A model generated the notes under the pieces. It did not search any database. It was not told the DNA's origin and saw nothing but the letters and a program-made list of their open reading frames with translations. A program made the position numbers and the translations under genes. A stretch of 64,000 nt of DNA from Agelas oroides (Eukaryota; Porifera; Demospongiae; Agelasida; Agelasidae), in assembly GCA_949130485.1 (NCBI GenBank), contig OX422183.1, forward strand, positions 8,584,636-8,648,635. The letters run 5' to 3'. Shown one piece after another: positions 22,870 through 33,074 of the stretch; the first letter of the stretch is position 1; every line of letters begins with the position of its first letter.

Positions 22870-23445
22870 TAATCCAAAGGGAGGCGGCAGTGGCCGAAGT
22901 ACTCCAAAGGGAGGCGGCAGTGACAGGAGAACCCCAATGGGATGCGACAGTGGCATGAGAACCCCGACAGGAGGCGGCATTGGCCGGCGAACCCCAGCGG
23001 GAGGTGGCAGTGGGAGGAACCCCAATGGGAGGTGGCAGTGGCATGAGAATGGGAGGCGGCATTGGCCGGCGAACCCCGACAGGAGGCGGCATTGGCCGGC
23101 GAACCCCAACGGGAGGTGGCAGTGGGAGGAGAACCCCAATGGGAGGTGGCAGTGGCATGAGAACGGGAGGCGGCATTGGCCAGCGAACCCCGACGGGAGG
23201 CGGCATTGGCCAGCGAACCCCGATGGGAGGCGGCATTGGCCGGCGAACCCCAACGGGAGGTGGCAGTGGGAGGAGAACCCCAATGGGAGGTGGCAGTGGC
23301 ATGAGAACGGGAGGCGGCATTGGCCGGCGAACCCCGACGGGAGGCGGCATTGGCCGGCGAACCCCAACGGGAGGTGGCAGTGGGAGGAGAACCCCAATGG
23401 GAGGTGGCAGTGGCCGAAGTACTCCAAAGGGAGGGCTGCCACTTT
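22870..23445. repeat. GC-rich minisatellite related to the 20.5-kb array
   Basis: Units alternate between GGAGGCGGCATTGGCCGGCG, GGAGGTGGCAGTGGGAGGAG and GGAGGTGGCAGTGGCATGAG, forming a higher-order repeat of about 120 bp. All three minus frames are open for 200 residues or more, an artefact of the stop-free unit. Confidence 0.95.
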
Positions 23446-23639
23446 CCACGCAGTGACAGGAGAAACTTCATCCAGGTTGTAAGAGACTCATATATTGTGG
23501 ATTGTAACAGAACGGGCATACTTATTGTAAACAGCAAACATAGACTCACAATTCAGTCCTCTACTTACCGTGGTTGCACTTTACTCTCTCCATATTCAGA
23601 CCATATTTTTCGAGTCCTTCCGCAGCAGAGAGCACCCAC

Positions 23640-23880
23640 AATGTGGTGATTTCTTATCTAATTTTGGATAAAAGAGTTTAAATCCAATGTGAGATTGAAT
23701 ATCCGTTACTTCACTTATTTATTATCTGCAGTATGCAAATAAGTAGTTTTGCAAGTTGATTTTCAAATGTTAGCAAACTTTCTTGTGACAGCAATATACC
23801 CATTAATTTTCGCTATCAACTCCCTAATAAAAAGTGAGACTACACAAGATTTCCAAGAGTAGACTGACAATTTCAAAAAA
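23640..23880. repeat. Dispersed repeat, also at 33.78-34.17 and 39.31-39.43 kb
   Basis: AATGTGGYGATTTCTTAYCT, TTATTATCTGCAGTATGCAA and CACTACCAACTCCCTAATAA-type segments recur at the three loci in the same order. The unit is non-coding. Confidence 0.8.
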
Positions 23881-23907
23881 CAAATTCATTAGCCACAGCG
23901 GTTAGAT

Positions 23908-24310
23908 CAATCTTGTCTGTCTCATTATTGTGAACATGCAAGATCATACACCAGTTCAGTCTTGTCTGTCTCATTATTGTGAACATGTAAGATCATGCAC
24001 CAGTTCAGTCTTGTCTGTCTCATTATTGTGAACATGCAAGATCATACACCAGTTCAGTCTTGTCTGTCTCATTATTGTGAACATGCAAGATCATACACCA
24101 GTTCAGTCTTGTCTGTCTCATTATTGTGAACAAGCAAGATCACACACCAGTTCAGTCTTGTCTGTCTCGTCATTGTGAACATGCAAGATCATACACCAGT
24201 TCAGTCTTGTCTGTCTCATTATTGTGAACAAGCAAGATCATACGCCAGTTCAGTCTTGTCTGTCTCATTATTGTGAACATGCAAGATCATACACCAGTTC
24301 AGTCTTGTCT
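23908..24310. repeat. 49-bp tandem array, about 8 units
   Basis: The unit contains GTTCAGTCTTGTCTGTCTCA and TTATTGTGAACATGCAAGAT. One unit-like sequence occurs at about 33900, next to the same dispersed repeat, so the array expanded locally. Confidence 0.95.
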
Positions 24311-24480
24311 GGTTGTGGCTCCTGCTGTTGTATTGGCTGTGTGATGAGCTTTGCTCTACCAAAGAGGCCAGTTTTGTGCTCAGCAACCCCAATGATTGTC
24401 ACTGTCTCTCCCTCCTGCTCAATCTTGGTTCGCCTTTGGTACTTCAGCAATGTGGCATTGGTCATAGCACCGGGTCTCTG
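24268..24480 (-). pseudogene. Tyrosine-recombinase-like (Crypton-type) remnant, part 2
   Basis: The minus frame reads GAMTNATLLKYQ and later GETVTIIGVAEHKTGLFGRA, then KLIT. The pairing of a (R)PGAxTNxT strand with a later HKT motif resembles the catalytic arm of tyrosine recombinases used by Crypton-like animal elements. The catalytic tyrosine region is missing. Part of the frame runs into the 49-bp array. Confidence 0.35.
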
Positions 24481-24868
24481 TCAGCTCCGAAACGTCAGCA
24501 AAGCAGCAACCATTATGGTGCACATGTCTGTAGTAATTGTGCAGCTTGTTACTCATGTCATCTTTTTAGTTGAGGTTAAGGTGTCTGTTTGTGTATGCTT
24601 ATGTTGTGGTTACCTTATTGTATTTACACCTCCCTTGCTGCATTTGTGCATGAATGTTCCTTTTGTGTCATGTTAGGCTTTTGTTCTTTGTGCTCAGGGA
24701 CCTGCTCTCCGTAAGGTCTCTTTTACTCTTTGTTCTAGCTGCGTATATATTTGGCTGTTCAGTTGTAACTAGGAGTTGAGTTGAATTCCAGATAAGAATA
24801 AGAAGTTACAAGAACGAAGTTAAGGGGATTCGTATCCCCAGCCACCTCAAGATATTACAATGTCCACC
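24481..24868. other. Non-coding, T-rich on the plus strand
   Basis: This stretch separates the two recombinase-like fragments. No gene or repeat is supported. Confidence 0.35.
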
Positions 24869-25080
24869 TCACGTTTTGACACTGGCAAATCCTTTCCGCA
24901 TTTGTCTAACTTTGGTGAAGTCCTTCCACATTGCCTCACTCTGGATGACATCATCGACCTCAGTGATGTGGGAAGAACTCAACTCCTCCATTCGCTTCAT
25001 CCTTCTTTTGGTCTTTTTCTTTCTTAGGGTAGCCTTCCACCCTTTTATGGTGTCAGCCATCCTCATGGCGCGCTGAAACG
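24869..25080 (-). pseudogene. Tyrosine-recombinase-like remnant, part 1
   Basis: The minus frame reads RAMRMADTIKGWKATLRKKK, then a basic stretch, then SSSHITEVDDVIQSEAMWKD. A WKxTLRK helix preceding the recombinase domain is consistent with the fragment at 24268-24480, in the correct order on the same strand. The assignment is tentative. Confidence 0.3.
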
Positions 25081-25574
25081 TGGTGTTGTGTGGATCATGA
25101 AGCCTGCATCTAGCGCATCTAATTTAAAGATTCTGCTAGCCTCGTACCCAGGCCGTTAATTAGGAAAAACGGCCTGGCAACTTATCCGAGTTCAAACTGT
25201 TGACTTCCGCTGCACTGTGGTTGGCAGTACCAATCAGATTTCAGAACGCTTCACGTGACAGTTGTAGAGAATTTTAATTGCGTCATAAATGCATCACAGT
25301 ATTATACCCGTCCCATGGTACCCAGAAGGGTGCAGTATTGGCTAAGTTGCAAATTAGACCAAATTTGACACCAATTTGACTGTCAAATTGCATAATATGC
25401 TAATATATAATTTTGATGTGTGTCTTAGGCCAATGTGTATAATATGCATTTTGACACACATAGACGGTGTATGTATAATTTGTCTTTTTTGTACATGTAG
25501 TTAGTGTGTATAATTTGTATATTTACCATTGTGTACTGTATAATTTGTAGTCAAAGTTGTATATTTTCTGTGTC

Positions 25575-25912
25575 TAGGGCTGGGTTAGAGAAGGGGTTTG
25601 GCATAGGTTAGGGCTGTGTTAGGGCTTGGTTAGAGAATGGGTTTAGCATAGGTTAGGGCTTGGTTAGGGCTTAGTTAGGGGATGGGTTTGTGATAGGTTA
25701 GGGCTGGGTTAGGGCTGGATTAGGGCTGGGTTAGGGCTTAGTTAGGGAGTGATTGTGCGATAGGTTAGGGCTGGGTTAGGGCTTGGTTAGGGAGTGGTTG
25801 TGCGATAGGTTAGGGCTGGGTTAGGGCTTGGTTAGGGAGTGGGTTTGTGATAGGTTAGGGCTTGGTTAAGTGGTGGGTTTACGAAAGGTTAGGGCTGGGT
25901 TAGGGCTTGGTT
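25575..25912. repeat. Degenerate GGGTTAGGGCTT repeats inside the element
   Basis: Phrases such as GATAGGTTAGGGCTGGGTTA and GGGCTTGGTTAGGGA repeat irregularly at about 12 and 50 bp. They resemble telomeric TTAGGG but are interstitial and diverged. Confidence 0.85.
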
Positions 25913-25914
25913 AC

Positions 25915-26500
25915 GAAAAGTATAGTAATTTGACAAAAATATACTGTATATTTCCAATTTGAAATTCAAATATGTCTAATTATACAAAAATATACAAGTT
26001 TGACTTTGTATACAACGGTAAACAGAGTAATTTGACAAACCAAAATATACTGTATATTGTCAAATTGTAATCGAATTACTGTATAATTTGAAAGTCAAAT
26101 ATGTCTAATTATACAAAATATACAAATTTGACTGTGTACATCACAAACACTAGTAAAAACAACAAAGTATAGTAATTTGACAAACCAAAATATACTGTAT
26201 ATTGTCAAATTGTAATCTAATTACTGTATAATTTGAAAGTCAAATATGTCTAATTATACAAAATATACAAAATATACAAAGTTGACTTTGTATACATCAC
26301 AAACAATGCTGAAAACAACAAAGTATAGTAATTTGACAAACCAAAATATACTGTATATTGTCAAATTGTAATCAAATTACTGTATAATTTTCATATAAAA
26401 CATGTCTAATTATGCAAAATATACAAAATATACAAAGTTGACTTTGTATACATCACAAACAATGCTGAAAACAACAAAGTATAGTACATAAAAGTAGACT
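25915..26500. repeat. AT-rich tandem repeat of about 150 bp, 4 partial units
   Basis: Units contain AGTATAGTAATTTGACAAAC, ATACTGTATATTGTCAAATT and AAATATGTCTAATTATACAA, ending in CATCACAAACAATGCTGAAA in the later copies. They are within the 2-kb element. Confidence 0.85.
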
Positions 26501-27225
26501 GTACATTGTCAAATTGTTACTACACTAACTTTACAAAATATACTGGCAAAATTCTAATTATATATGATTATACAAATCAAACATGTGTAAAACGTATAAT
26601 TGCATTAAACATACAATGCAATTTGACATTGGTAAAGTCAAATTGATTTTAAGGGGTAAATTTAGCCATTACTGCACCACTCTAGCGCTTGGAACGACGC
26701 TTTTGTTCGAACTCCTTCTGCTGACTTGTGTGTAACAACTACAGTACCTGCGGACAAAACGGATTCTTTATAAAAAAGGACCTGTTCGAGAGTAGCAGTG
26801 TCAGGTACTAGTTAGTACTTACTGTCAGTCGGGCACATCGATATCGGTGAGCGAGAGGCCGAGTCTACTGCAAGCGGTTCGTCTACAGATGACAAGTAAG
26901 ACAGAAACCATCCAATATAATGCCTGTAACGAGTCTACTGGCAACAACAACGCGCTTGCACATTACGAACAGTCACGTGGCTACGATTAAATATCACATG
27001 CATTATCCAATATTCATGGCTTGTATGGGTGCAGCTCTAATCTTTTTGACGTCACATCCGTATACAGTTTGAACCCGGGTAAGTTGCCAGGCCGTTTTTC
27101 CTAATTAACGGCCTGGGTACGAGGCTAAGATTCTGCCATCCGCTGCTACATTAAACGCTTACAGTTATCCTTATATGCTGTGAGCATATCTCTATCAAGC
27201 AGATGCTCCCAGTCTGGCAAAGCAG

Positions 27226-27354
27226 GCTTCCCGCATGCAAATTTCAAGTACTTGGACACATCTGTTGCTATTTCTGTGGCAACTTTTGTACTCTGGTTTC
27301 CGTCCATGTTTGTCAGAAAACTTCAAAGGACATTGGAGTGCTTTCTGAGGGGGA
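27226..27354. repeat. Dispersed repeat, also at 37386-37514
   Basis: About 128 bp (GCATGCAAATTTCAAGTACT, GTTTGTCAGAAAACTTC) recur at 37386-37514 with few changes. A minus-strand reading (PPQKALQCPLKFSDKHGRKP) looks weakly protein-like, so this could be a transposon coding remnant. Confidence 0.8.
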
Positions 27355-27671
27355 AGCACTGTACTGCTGAACTTCTTTGACCAATTGTACACTAAGTTTA
27401 TTGGAATCTAATAATCCCAAGTGCAGAAGCTTCTAATATCACGTGAAGTTAACCACGATAGATCGATGAAACAAAATACCTGCCTGAACTAAAGTTTATA
27501 TGAGCAACTAAAAGTAAACACTGTTGATTAAGTTTCATTGATCAGGTTCTACTATGTAAGAATCATTAACAACCACAGTGGGAAACATAACAATACTTTC
27601 AAAAGTTATATATACTTGTAGATACTGAGTTTGGATGATTTTCATAAAGTTACTTGCCCTTGTTCGCTTTA

Positions 27672-27974
27672 TTAACAGTTTTCACTCTGTCCTGTATTTG
27701 TCTTGGTGTTCTTGCTAAGGTCGTGGTTTTCTAGGCTTGGTGTGGTGCCTTCCCGTATGTATTGGTCAAAGTATAAGTTGATCACCTCCCTCTCATGAGG
27801 TGTGAACGGGCGGTGTTTTTTCCGGCTAGGGTTAGGATCACCATTGTCACTGTCTGAGTTGCTCGCATGAGGTGTGATGCCTATAAAACAAGGCAAACTC
27901 GAGAATTGCTGTTGCGTAACACTTGATCCTGTCATTGTGGAAGCCCTCCTTGGATAACGCATGGCTGTGTGCAA
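27672..27974 (-). pseudogene. SANT/Myb-like transposon C-terminal domain remnant
   Basis: The minus frame gives NPSRKKHRPFTPHEREVINL, YFDQYIREGTTPSLE and then, after a one-base frame change, RTPRQIQDRVKTV. The R-x-F-T-x2-E start, aromatic spacing and PRQIQDRVK end make a helical DNA-binding domain of the kind attached to recombinase-type transposons in sponges and cnidarians. 27818-27845 and 28009-28045 share a 37-bp direct repeat. Confidence 0.45.
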
Positions 27975-28075
27975 GTTTTGCTAGTAGACAGCCCAATTCC
28001 ACGTAGAATGGGCGGTGTTTTTTCCGGCTAGGGTTAGGATCACCATAGGAGAGTCCCATCAGGAATTAAGGGTAC

Positions 28076-28830
28076 TTAAAAATACCAGTGGTCATTTTTT
28101 CCACTTATGCATGGGCTCCCTAATGGAAGTTCTTGACAAGCTCTTGGCAAGAATCCATCCAAGATTTTTGCAAGATCCTGGTCATGAAACTTCTAAGATT
28201 CTTGCACTTGAGCCTACTTGAGCTTGTACACAGCATAAACCACGGCATATTTGGCTAAGACGTTGCAAAGATTTGGTTCTCCTTGCAATAGATCTGGTCA
28301 GTGCTACTTTCATAGAGCAAGGCACTTGACATGACAGTACATGTGCACATTCAGTTAGCTTATATTACAGTACGTGACTTACCCAACACGCAACAGCAAC
28401 TTGTAGTACCGGCACTATGAACAGCAACACGTGGACCTGACGTTTGTGGGTGGAGCCTAGAAAGTGGTCATGTGACATCCCTGGAATCACATGTCATTAT
28501 GAGCCAGCAAGACATCTTAATGCTGCAAATCTTGACAGAATCACTTGCAAGAACTTGGCATGAACCAGCAAGAATCTTTTCAAGGATCTTGCATTATCTT
28601 GTCAGACGAATTCCGCAAATCTTGCCAGAATCACTTGCAAGAACTTAGCATGATTCGACAAGAATCTTTTCAAGGATCTTGTCAGATGAATCCTGCCAGA
28701 ATCACTTTCAAGAACTTGGCATGATCTTGCACGAATCTTTTCAAGGATTATGCAAGATGGATTCTTGCCAAGAGACCTTGTCAGTATCATGTAACATCAT
28801 GTAAGATCTCTCAAGATCATTCAAGGCATT
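28076..28830. repeat. Region rich in AAGAATCTTTTCAAGGATCTT-type words
   Basis: Words such as CACTTGCAAGAACTTGGCAT and CTTTTCAAGGATCTTG recur four or more times at 28520-28780. Their complements occur at 28125-28210, so the region can fold back. It is probably a decayed fold-back element. There is no coding. Confidence 0.6.
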
Positions 28831-28916
28831 TGTAGTAGGGTATATATATACATACATACATACAAACGTGAACTGACTATATTGCACGATTAGTAGTCTT
28901 GCGCCAAGGCGCTCGA

Positions 28917-29690
28917 CAATTACCTGTCCATGTTACAAGGCTGGTGTAGGTAATTCTACTGTAATGAAAAGTTAACAGCAACGTAAACAGTCCAACGGTG
29001 AGTACACAGGTCAGGGTTGTTTGGCTCTCCTTTCAGCTAGAACTTGTTGAGGTGTGCAGCAGCCTTTTGGAGCTAATTACTGTACAGCCGGAAAATTTGG
29101 TGGGGATTTAACTTTTGCGGTTTGGTGGTCGGGGTGGAAACCGCAAAATTAAAAATCCGCTAGTATTATAGTATAGCTAGCTCGTCACTAACCTGCTGCC
29201 AGTTATATTTCTTGTAAATTTGCGAACTCACGGCTTTGTTCAAGTACCTCAAGTGAGAGGACGGCAATGCTCCCTGATAAATGCGCTCGCAATGTTTAGT
29301 AATACACTGCGAGACGGCACCGCCAAATTTAAAGTCCGCCAATATTTTTTAAGCTCGGTTTGTGGCCAAACCGCCAATTTTAAAGACTGCCAATATTTCC
29401 GGCTATATGGTAGGTTGCTTGTACAGGATATGGTGGTGCACTATAGTATGCAGTGAATTGAAGAACGCCAGGAAATCAAGGGAGTTGCCTCATCTGCAGC
29501 AGACAGGGTGAGTGTGATTGAGTCTTACTCCTGCAGGTTCTAGTCCTAAAGCTGTTAAATTTCTCACATTGGACCATCGTGGAGTCATACTCGGCTGGCA
29601 ATGAGCAGACACAATAAAGAGTTATTACGATATATTTTCAACCAGTACAACACTTGTGCAGTAAACTAGTTGTACTTTTGATTGGTCACA
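28917..29690. repeat. Dispersed repeat copy 2
   Basis: This is the partner of 7765-9560. It lacks the 8652-9433 insertion and shows the empty target at about 29480-29490 (GGGAGTTGCCTCATCTGC). It carries its own MITE at 29078-29412 and an extra 70-bp segment at about 29560-29630. Confidence 0.75.
29078..29412. mobile_element. AAATTTTCG-type MITE with TA ends
   Basis: Left TACTGTACAGCCGGAAAATT and right TTTCCGGCTATATGGTA are inverted, with GCGGTTTGGTGG and GTTTGTGGCCAAACCGCC inside. Similar right ends (GCNNTATGGTA) occur at 9034, 20275 and 5570. TA termini suggest a Tc1/mariner-type MITE. Confidence 0.55.
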
Positions 29691-29819
29691 TTGTCCAACC
29701 ACGTGCTAGTTTGAGCGGTTGTTCTAATAAAATGCACGGAAATTGACCGGTGTCTGCCAGTTATTTTGCACATTGGTGGATGGTTATGTAGCTCGATGTC
29801 GTGGGCACATACCCCTTTC

Positions 29820-30640
29820 GGTACCCGCACCAATCTGTACGTGGATCTCGTGTTGTAGAAATCTTTGTAGCCCCTATGCCTGTCAAGCAGAGTAACTGGT
29901 ACACAAGGAGTTTCCCGGACCAATCACATACACTGCTATGCCGAGGGTTTGGCACTGCAGTGCCTTTCATTCTTTCTGTACTCAAAACTAGTCTCACAAA
30001 GTTGGACTCTCACATGACATGTTCAACCATGCTACAATGTGTTGTGCTTGATTCTGGGTACCCGCACCAATCTGTACGTGGATCTCGTGTTGTAGAAATC
30101 TTTGTAGCCCCTATGCCTGTCAAGCAGAGTAACTGGTACACAAGCAGTTTCCCGGACCAATCACATGCACTGCTATGCCGAGGGTTTGGCACTGCCGTGC
30201 CTTTCATTCTTTCTGTACTCAAAACTAGTCTCACAAAGTTGGACTCTCACATGACATGTTCAACCATGCTACGATGTGTTGTGCTTGATTCTGGGTACCC
30301 GCACCAATCTGTACGTGGATCTCGTGTTGTAGAAATCTTTGTAGCCCCTATGCCTGTCAAGCAGAGTAACTGGTACACAAGGAGTTTCCCGGACCAATCA
30401 CATGCACTGCTATGCCGAGGGTTTGGCACTGCAGTGCCTTTCATTCTTTCTGTACTCAAAACTAGTCTCACAAAGTTGGACTCTCACATGACATGTTCAA
30501 CCATGCTACAATGTGTTGTGCTTGATTCTGGGTACCCGCACCAATCTGTACGTGGATCTCGTGTTGTAGAAATCTTTGTAGCCCCTATGCCTGTCAAGCA
30601 GAGTAACTGGTACACAAGCAGTTTCCCGGACCCATTCCTC
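29820..30640. repeat. 237-bp tandem array, about 3.5 units
   Basis: Unit starts recur at about 29820, 30057, 30294 and 30531 (TACCCGCACCAATCTGTACG). Each full unit contains CCGAGGGTTTGGCACTGCAG followed by TGCCTTTCATT, the 3' terminus of the Helentron-like element. The array therefore amplified around an element end. A 298-codon plus frame spans it because 237 is a multiple of 3. I do not regard it as a gene. Confidence 0.9.
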
Positions 30641-30699
30641 ATAAAGCAGCTGTGGTATACTGATCCAATGCCCTCCATAAAATCGAACAGAGGCTGAAA

Positions 30700-31776
30700 T
30701 TTAGGGGGCAGGTGGGTGGGCAGCAATCTCTTCCGTCTTGCAGGTACAGCAGCTTTACACTGCGGGCATAGCTTTGTTGGAGGCATACTTACTGCCAATA
30801 GCCAATAATCAGCCAACTTGCAAAGAACATCTCTCCCAAGAACGAACTGGCCGCTAGCCACGTGGTCCAGATTCATACGCACACTCATTTTCCGCGGAGT
30901 AAAAAATGGCCGACTTATCATGTAGCCGTACCAACAGGAAACCTCTAGCTTCGCAACGAAGCATTTTCAGAGAAAATAACTTAACTCTTTGCACGCGGAA
31001 ATGATTTACACGTCACCGTTTATTAACGCGGAAATTAATGTTATCAGTCTGAGGTCAAAGTGGCAAGCGTTGCCTAGCAAGCCCTGGGCAGTGCCAGTGG
31101 GCTGATTTGCATAGACAGCGTGTAACTAGGCTGGACTAGTTTATCTAAATAGCTGATCACTGCTAGGTAAGCAATTTCTACTTGTTTGAAGCCATTATCT
31201 GCGGCTTTACATCGTAGCTTACCAGCGATTCGAAACGGCGCCGTTTTCTCACTTGTTACCTACAGCCTTGACAGATTCAGCCGATTTCCAAGTTATCTGA
31301 AGGTAGTACTCCAACTTTGAGTGAAAACTGGAGGCCGTTTGCTCCCCGTGTTGAAGAGAAAGCTTCGCGTTTAGCAGCCCTTGACCAAATTCACGATCTA
31401 CTCGCGAACTAGCACCGCCCCTTCCTGCCTTTTATGAGATCAACGTAAGTGGAAAGGTGTGGCCTAGACTTATTACTACTCAATAGACAGGGATTTACCC
31501 TAACTTCTTGTTTGGCTTTACTATTGTGCGGTTCTGCTTTTCCCAAGATCCCGTGCAGATTTATGTGCACTTCGCGTAGGCTAAATTAATCACGTATGCA
31601 TATAAATCTGCACTTCGCGTGCAAAGAGTTAAAATTTTCAACCTTCATCCACCGCTGAGAAGGTTAGTATCGTTTGTGGCTTGAATAATCACGTGAAAAG
31701 TGAGATGTTGAGTAACAGACACACAGACACACTGACCAAGTACTGTAACCCTCGCTGCGCATGCGCACCAAGGGTT
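30700..31776 (-). mobile_element. Helitron/Helentron-like element, copy C (truncated)
   Basis: The 5' part matches copy B: terminal palindrome at 31748-31776, GCATTTTCAGAGAAAAT, and a minus frame from an ATG at 30921 reading MISRPFFTPRK to CPQCKAAVPARRK. Homology then stops near 30722 and the 237-bp array follows. A TTAA element is inserted at 30981-31632. Confidence 0.65.
30981..31632. mobile_element. TTAA-flanked MITE inside copy C
   Basis: TTAACTCTTTGCACGCG at the left is matched by CGCGTGCAAAGAGTTAA at the right. Copy B has the uninterrupted sequence GCTTAAAATCTTCGACC at about 12882, so TTAA was duplicated on insertion. This confirms piggyBac- or Kolobok-type targeting. There is no open frame inside. 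Confidence 0.9.
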
Positions 31777-32574
31777 AATTAATCTAAACAAAGTGTTGAT
31801 TCATTGAAGTGGCAGTTTATTGAAGTGGAAACACAATGAAGGTATTAGATGGTTGACAAAATGTTGTTGATTTATTACCAAATTCGAAGGTGGGACTAGG
31901 TAGAGGCCCTATTATACGTAGCTATCATTGCTTGGTTCCACTACTCTCTTTTATCACTTGTAATGCAGAAAGGCAGTTTACTGCAGCGATCAAAAGCTGG
32001 AAGTGGTCTGGGAACAAGGCAAAGGAAAACTTGTCTTTGTTTTAAAACTTGGTACTTTTTTAGTAAATGTATCAAAGTTGTTTACTTCAAGCATCAAAAT
32101 CTGGAAGTTGCCTGGGAACGAGACAAAGTAAAACGTACGTACTTGGTTTTAAAACTTGGAGAGTACTTTCAGTAAATGCATCAGTATCTCCATACTACAA
32201 AAATGAGTTGAAATCTATCAAAAGGTTTCGTGCATCACAGGTTGATAAGTGTGGCTGTAACAGTAACCGAACACAACCTTTAATGGAATATGAGCAGAAC
32301 CCACCAAGTTCCACGAAAGCACAAAATTAATATATACTTACTAAAAGACAAAGAAACTTGAACACGTAAGTACACAAAGCATAATGGGACCTGCGTTGGG
32401 ACAATTCCACTGTATAGTCTAACCACAACTACATATTAAGTTAAAACAGCATCCTTCTGCAGGTTATATTAACTCAAACGAGTTAAAATAATCCAGTGTT
32501 AACACGTTTCTTGATTCTTTTCACTGATAGAACGGAGAAGAAAAAAAATGATGCAAAAATAGTGAAAGCACTTT
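31777..32574. other. Non-coding with a 110-bp tandem duplication
   Basis: 31983-32075 and 32093-32182 are tandem copies (AGCATCAAAATCTGGAAGTT / AGCGATCAAAAGCTGGAAGT). Open frames across them are duplicated with the DNA. No family was recognised. Confidence 0.5.
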
Positions 32575-32653
32575 TTACCAGTCACTCTTCTCTGTGTCTT
32601 TCTCCTCGTTCACTTCTTCATCGTGTTGCTCCACCTGTTCTCTCCCTACTGTC
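32575..32653 (-). CDS. Probable terminal exon of an unknown minus-strand gene
   Basis: A polypyrimidine-poor acceptor (ACTTGTACAG) precedes an acidic 26-codon exon, TVGREQVEQHDEEVNEEKDT then EKSDW and a TAA. It enters in phase 2, which is exactly the exit phase of the duplicated 160-bp exons at 35148-35307 and 35397-35556. A partial paralogous exon (TVGRQHKTEQ) lies at 38824-38855. The family is unknown. Confidence 0.45.
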
Positions 32654-32809
32654 CTGTACAAGTAAAATATAGCAGTTGCTAAACTTTTCACCCAGATACT
32701 TTGGTTGAAATGTTCCACTTCAACAGTACCTCTGGTTCATTTTCCTCCTAACCGAGTTGTCCAGTGCTGTGACACATACATCACTTTACAAATAGCTAGT
32801 GTACTTGTG

Positions 32810-33013
32810 CTACAACCGTGTAAACATCCGTCTACGCTTTCCAGATGCCACCTTCTCCAGAGGTGATTGTTGTTGTGTCTCCACTTGGCCTTCACAGGAA
32901 TGAGTATCGGTACTACAGGTCATGTGGGAATGAGCATCAGTGCTGCATGTCATCTGGGAATGAGTCAGACTGTCAATACTACAAGTCGTGGGAATGATTT
33001 TCATGTACTGCAA
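32810..33013 (-). CDS. Possible exon, Ser/Thr/His-rich with basic end
   Basis: The frame (DSLTHSQMTCSTDAHSHMTC then SPLEKVASGKRRRMFTRL, stop) is partly conserved in the paralogous block at 39003-39180, where it ends KRRRMFAWL. The internal HSxMTCSTD repeat may inflate the coding look. It could be an exon of the same gene or repeat-borne sequence. Confidence 0.25.
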   Translation of the reverse strand: MQYMKIIPTTCSIDSLTHSQMTCSTDAHSHMTCSTDTHSCEGQVETQQQSPLEKVASGKRRRMFTRL

Positions 33014-33074
33014 GTTCCTTCTTCGTTAGGACTCCCCTCAAGCCTTTTCGTTGGCTGCTGTTTGGCTAAAAGGT

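Larger units (their letters stand above)
25137..27127. mobile_element. TAGCCTCG-family element, 1,991 bp, full length
   Basis: The ends are TAGCCTCGTACCCAGGCCG and CGGCCTGGGTACGAGGCTA, with an extended terminal repeat that includes CCGTTAATTAGGAAAAACGG. It is flanked by a perfect 9-bp duplication AGATTCTGC (25128-25136, 27128-27136). The interior has no transposase. It holds degenerate TTAGGG-like repeats, an AT-rich tandem repeat block and about 500 bp of unique sequence. It is the longest member here, a non-autonomous MULE-like element. Confidence 0.9.

Noticed and set aside
22823..23549. Minus and plus frames of 150-234 codons
   Set aside because: All frames over this minisatellite are open because the 30-bp unit lacks stops. 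Their simultaneous openness argues against any one being coding.
25575..25912. Telomere or telomere-adjacent DNA
   Set aside because: The TTAGGG-like motifs are irregular and lie wholly inside a mobile element with a target duplication.
29801..30697. 298-codon plus-strand open frame
   Set aside because: It spans a 237-bp tandem array whose length is a multiple of 3, and it contains a transposon terminus in every unit. There is no domain and no splice context.
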